A stretch of DNA of 6,207 bases from Chloroflexota bacterium (lineage in GTDB: Bacteria > Chloroflexota > Anaerolineae > UBA7937): contig DMLA01000062.1 in NCBI GenBank assembly GCA_003453555.1, positions 15,963 through 22,169 on the forward strand. The letters are read 5' to 3'. Positions 5,131-6,207 of the stretch are shown one piece after another. The stretch's first letter is position 1, and each line of letters starts with the position of its first letter. A program made the translations under genes and the position numbers. The notes beneath the pieces are model-generated. The model had not been told where the DNA came from, searched no databases, and was given only the letters and a program-made list of their open reading frames with translations.

Positions 5131-6207
5131 CTAACCTCGCCTATCCCGGGCGGGGGTGGGCGATGGAGCCGACCTCGCCTGAAGGTTGTAGAGGGCGGCC
5201 ATCAGGCCCAGCATAATCCAGAAGATAAAGCCTGGCTTGGCTCCGAGGGTTATGGCATCGGTGAGCCCATAAACCTGGTGGGCGAGCATGCCCGAGAAAA
5301 GGCCTGCGCTCAGCAGACGAGTAGAACGACTCCGGCTACCCTGGTAGACCCGCCAAGCGCAGAGACAGAAAGTGATGAGCAGCGCTAGGTAAGCTACGAG
5401 ACCGGGGATGCCTAGATCTATCGCTACTTGCAAAAAATTGTTGTGGGCGTGGGGTACCTTGGCGTCAGGGCCGAGTAGGAAATATGGATACATAACATCC
5501 CCCACATAGGGGAACATATTGAGCCCGATTCCGGTGTAGGGGAAGTCTTGGATCATATACAAGGCTCGCTGCCAGACCTCAAACCTGCCGGCGGCAGTGC
5601 CCGTCACGTCCAGCATCAGTATCGAGTCGAGAAAACTCTCCGCCCCGACCGACCAGACTCGGGACAAGGCGATCGCTGCTAGCGAGGGAAAGGAGAGCCA
5701 AAACCAGCGGTTGCGGGAGATGGCCAACACGATCAGGCCGGTGACTACGCCTACATAGGCACTTCTGGACTGCGTGAGGATGAACACCCCAGCCGTGAGA
5801 GCGAAGCAAAGAGTCGCCAGAAAAAAGGAGGTCTTGCGAGACAGGAGCAGTCTTATCCACGCCTTTCGCCAGACTTTCCACCCTGCACCCTCCACAACGG
5901 GGGTAGCCCTCAGAACGATCCCAGGGTTGAAGCCCCAGACTACCAGACAGGTGGCCAAGGAGAGGGGCAGCACGAGGGCTAATGCACCGCCCACCTCGTT
6001 GGGGTGAAACCCACCGCCGGGCGAACTGGTGACGTTGTGGATCAGTCGTGGCAACCGCTCATATATCGGGCCCAGGGGGAGAACCTTGTGCGCGATCCAA
6101 TCGGTGCCCACCAATGACAAGCAGGAGATCCCGACACCAATCGTGACAAGCAGTGCGGCCCAACCCCAGACTCCTCTGGCGCTCTGGGCGCTATTCACTA
6201 CGCCATA
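5131..6207 (-). CDS. O-antigen ligase/polymerase family membrane protein (Wzy_C), 5'-truncated by the window
   Basis: The reading frame is open to the right edge, giving 358 visible residues. A GTG at 6198 could serve as a start, but the codons before it (Y-G-V) continue the frame and most family members have 400 or more residues with extra N-terminal helices, so I treat the gene as cut. Counting from that GTG, typical Wzy_C motifs are FHPNEVGG (64-71), TQSRSAYVG (142-150) with Arg145, GRFEVWQRAL (204-213), GIGLNMF (223-229) and PHAHNNFLQ (249-257) with His250/His252, followed by more helices and a short Pro/Arg-rich cytoplasmic tail. In WaaL/Wzy enzymes an arginine and a histidine in outer loops are needed to move a polyprenyl-diphosphate-linked glycan onto an acceptor. 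The likely role is polymerising or ligating the glycan at the outer membrane face. It is the most upstream gene visible and couples closely to the next one. Whether it is a ligase or a polymerase cannot be told. Confidence 0.9.
   Translation of the reverse strand, partial: YGVVNSAQSARGVWGWAALLVTIGVGISCLSLVGTDWIAHKVLPLGPIYERLPRLIHNVTSSPGGGFHPNEVGGALALVLPLSLATCLVVWGFNPGIVLRATPVVEGAGWKVWRKAWIRLLLSRKTSFFLATLCFALTAGVFILTQSRSAYVGVVTGLIVLAISRNRWFWLSFPSLAAIALSRVWSVGAESFLDSILMLDVTGTAAGRFEVWQRALYMIQDFPYTGIGLNMFPYVGDVMYPYFLLGPDAKVPHAHNNFLQVAIDLGIPGLVAYLALLITFCLCAWRVYQGSRSRSTRLLSAGLFSGMLAHQVYGLTDAITLGAKPGFIFWIMLGLMAALYNLQARSAPSPTPARDRRG
5135..5138 (-). promoter_or_regulatory. Ribosome binding site for the LPG-synthase-TM gene
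   Basis: GAGG (within GCGAGG) on the minus strand is eight bases before the ATG at 5126 and lies in the final codons of the Wzy_C-type gene, so ribosomes ending there are well placed to restart. A rival AGAGGG six bases before the ATG at 5108 leaves the exact start open. Confidence 0.5.

Noticed and set aside
5131..6198. Treating GTG 6198 as the true start of the Wzy_C-type gene
   Set aside because: The frame stays open to the window edge, there is too little sequence to see a ribosome binding site, and the visible protein is shorter than the family norm. A partial gene is more likely.
1..6207. RNA genes, CRISPR array, insertion sequence or phage genes
   Set aside because: I found no tRNA- or rRNA-like segment, no regular repeat-spacer pattern, and no transposase or integrase motif. 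Apart from a 129-bp gap and small intercistronic spaces, the window is fully coding on the minus strand.

Overview
The window looks like part of a cell-surface or exopolysaccharide biosynthesis cluster from a moderately GC-rich bacterium. Every gene I can support lies on the minus strand, so transcription runs from right to left. The best taxonomic hint is in the secreted glycoside hydrolase at the left end. It carries a proline-rich arm followed by YLPLVMK, and Pro/Thr-rich linkers ending in a YLPLV-type motif are, from memory, common in exported proteins of Chloroflexota (Anaerolineae and Chloroflexia). I therefore lean towards a Chloroflexota genome, possibly environmental, but this rests on motif recall and not on a search.

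Layout in transcription order: (1) 6207-5131, an O-antigen ligase/polymerase-type membrane protein (Wzy_C family) whose N-terminus is cut by the window edge. (2) 5126-4092, a multi-pass protein of the lysylphosphatidylglycerol-synthase transmembrane family (YbhN/AglD/MprF N-domain type). (3) 4110-3103, a family 2 glycosyltransferase with a C-terminal membrane anchor. (4) 3023-1599, a polytopic DUF2142/GT-C-like membrane protein, probably a lipid-linked-sugar glycosyltransferase. These four are tightly packed (4-bp gap, 19-bp overlap, 79-bp or shorter gap) and read as one transcription unit. (5) After a 129-bp AT-rich gap with a good sigma-70-type promoter comes a secreted TIM-barrel glycoside hydrolase, 1469 to below 1, which runs off the left edge.

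A plausible joint role is as follows. The GT2 enzyme adds sugars to a lipid-linked glycan at the cytoplasmic face. The LPG-synthase-TM protein may help move or handle the lipid-linked intermediate. The DUF2142 protein may add sugars from polyprenyl-phosphate donors on the outer face. The Wzy_C protein polymerises or ligates the glycan. The exported hydrolase may trim or release it, comparable to PslG in the Pseudomonas psl cluster. No initiating phosphoglycosyltransferase or Wzx flippase is in the window.

I see no RNA genes, CRISPR array, transposase or phage gene. The gene content is recognisable as polysaccharide biosynthesis. The most unusual item is the architecture of the hydrolase: a YLPLV linker cassette and two calcium-loop-like motifs sit inside its catalytic domain.
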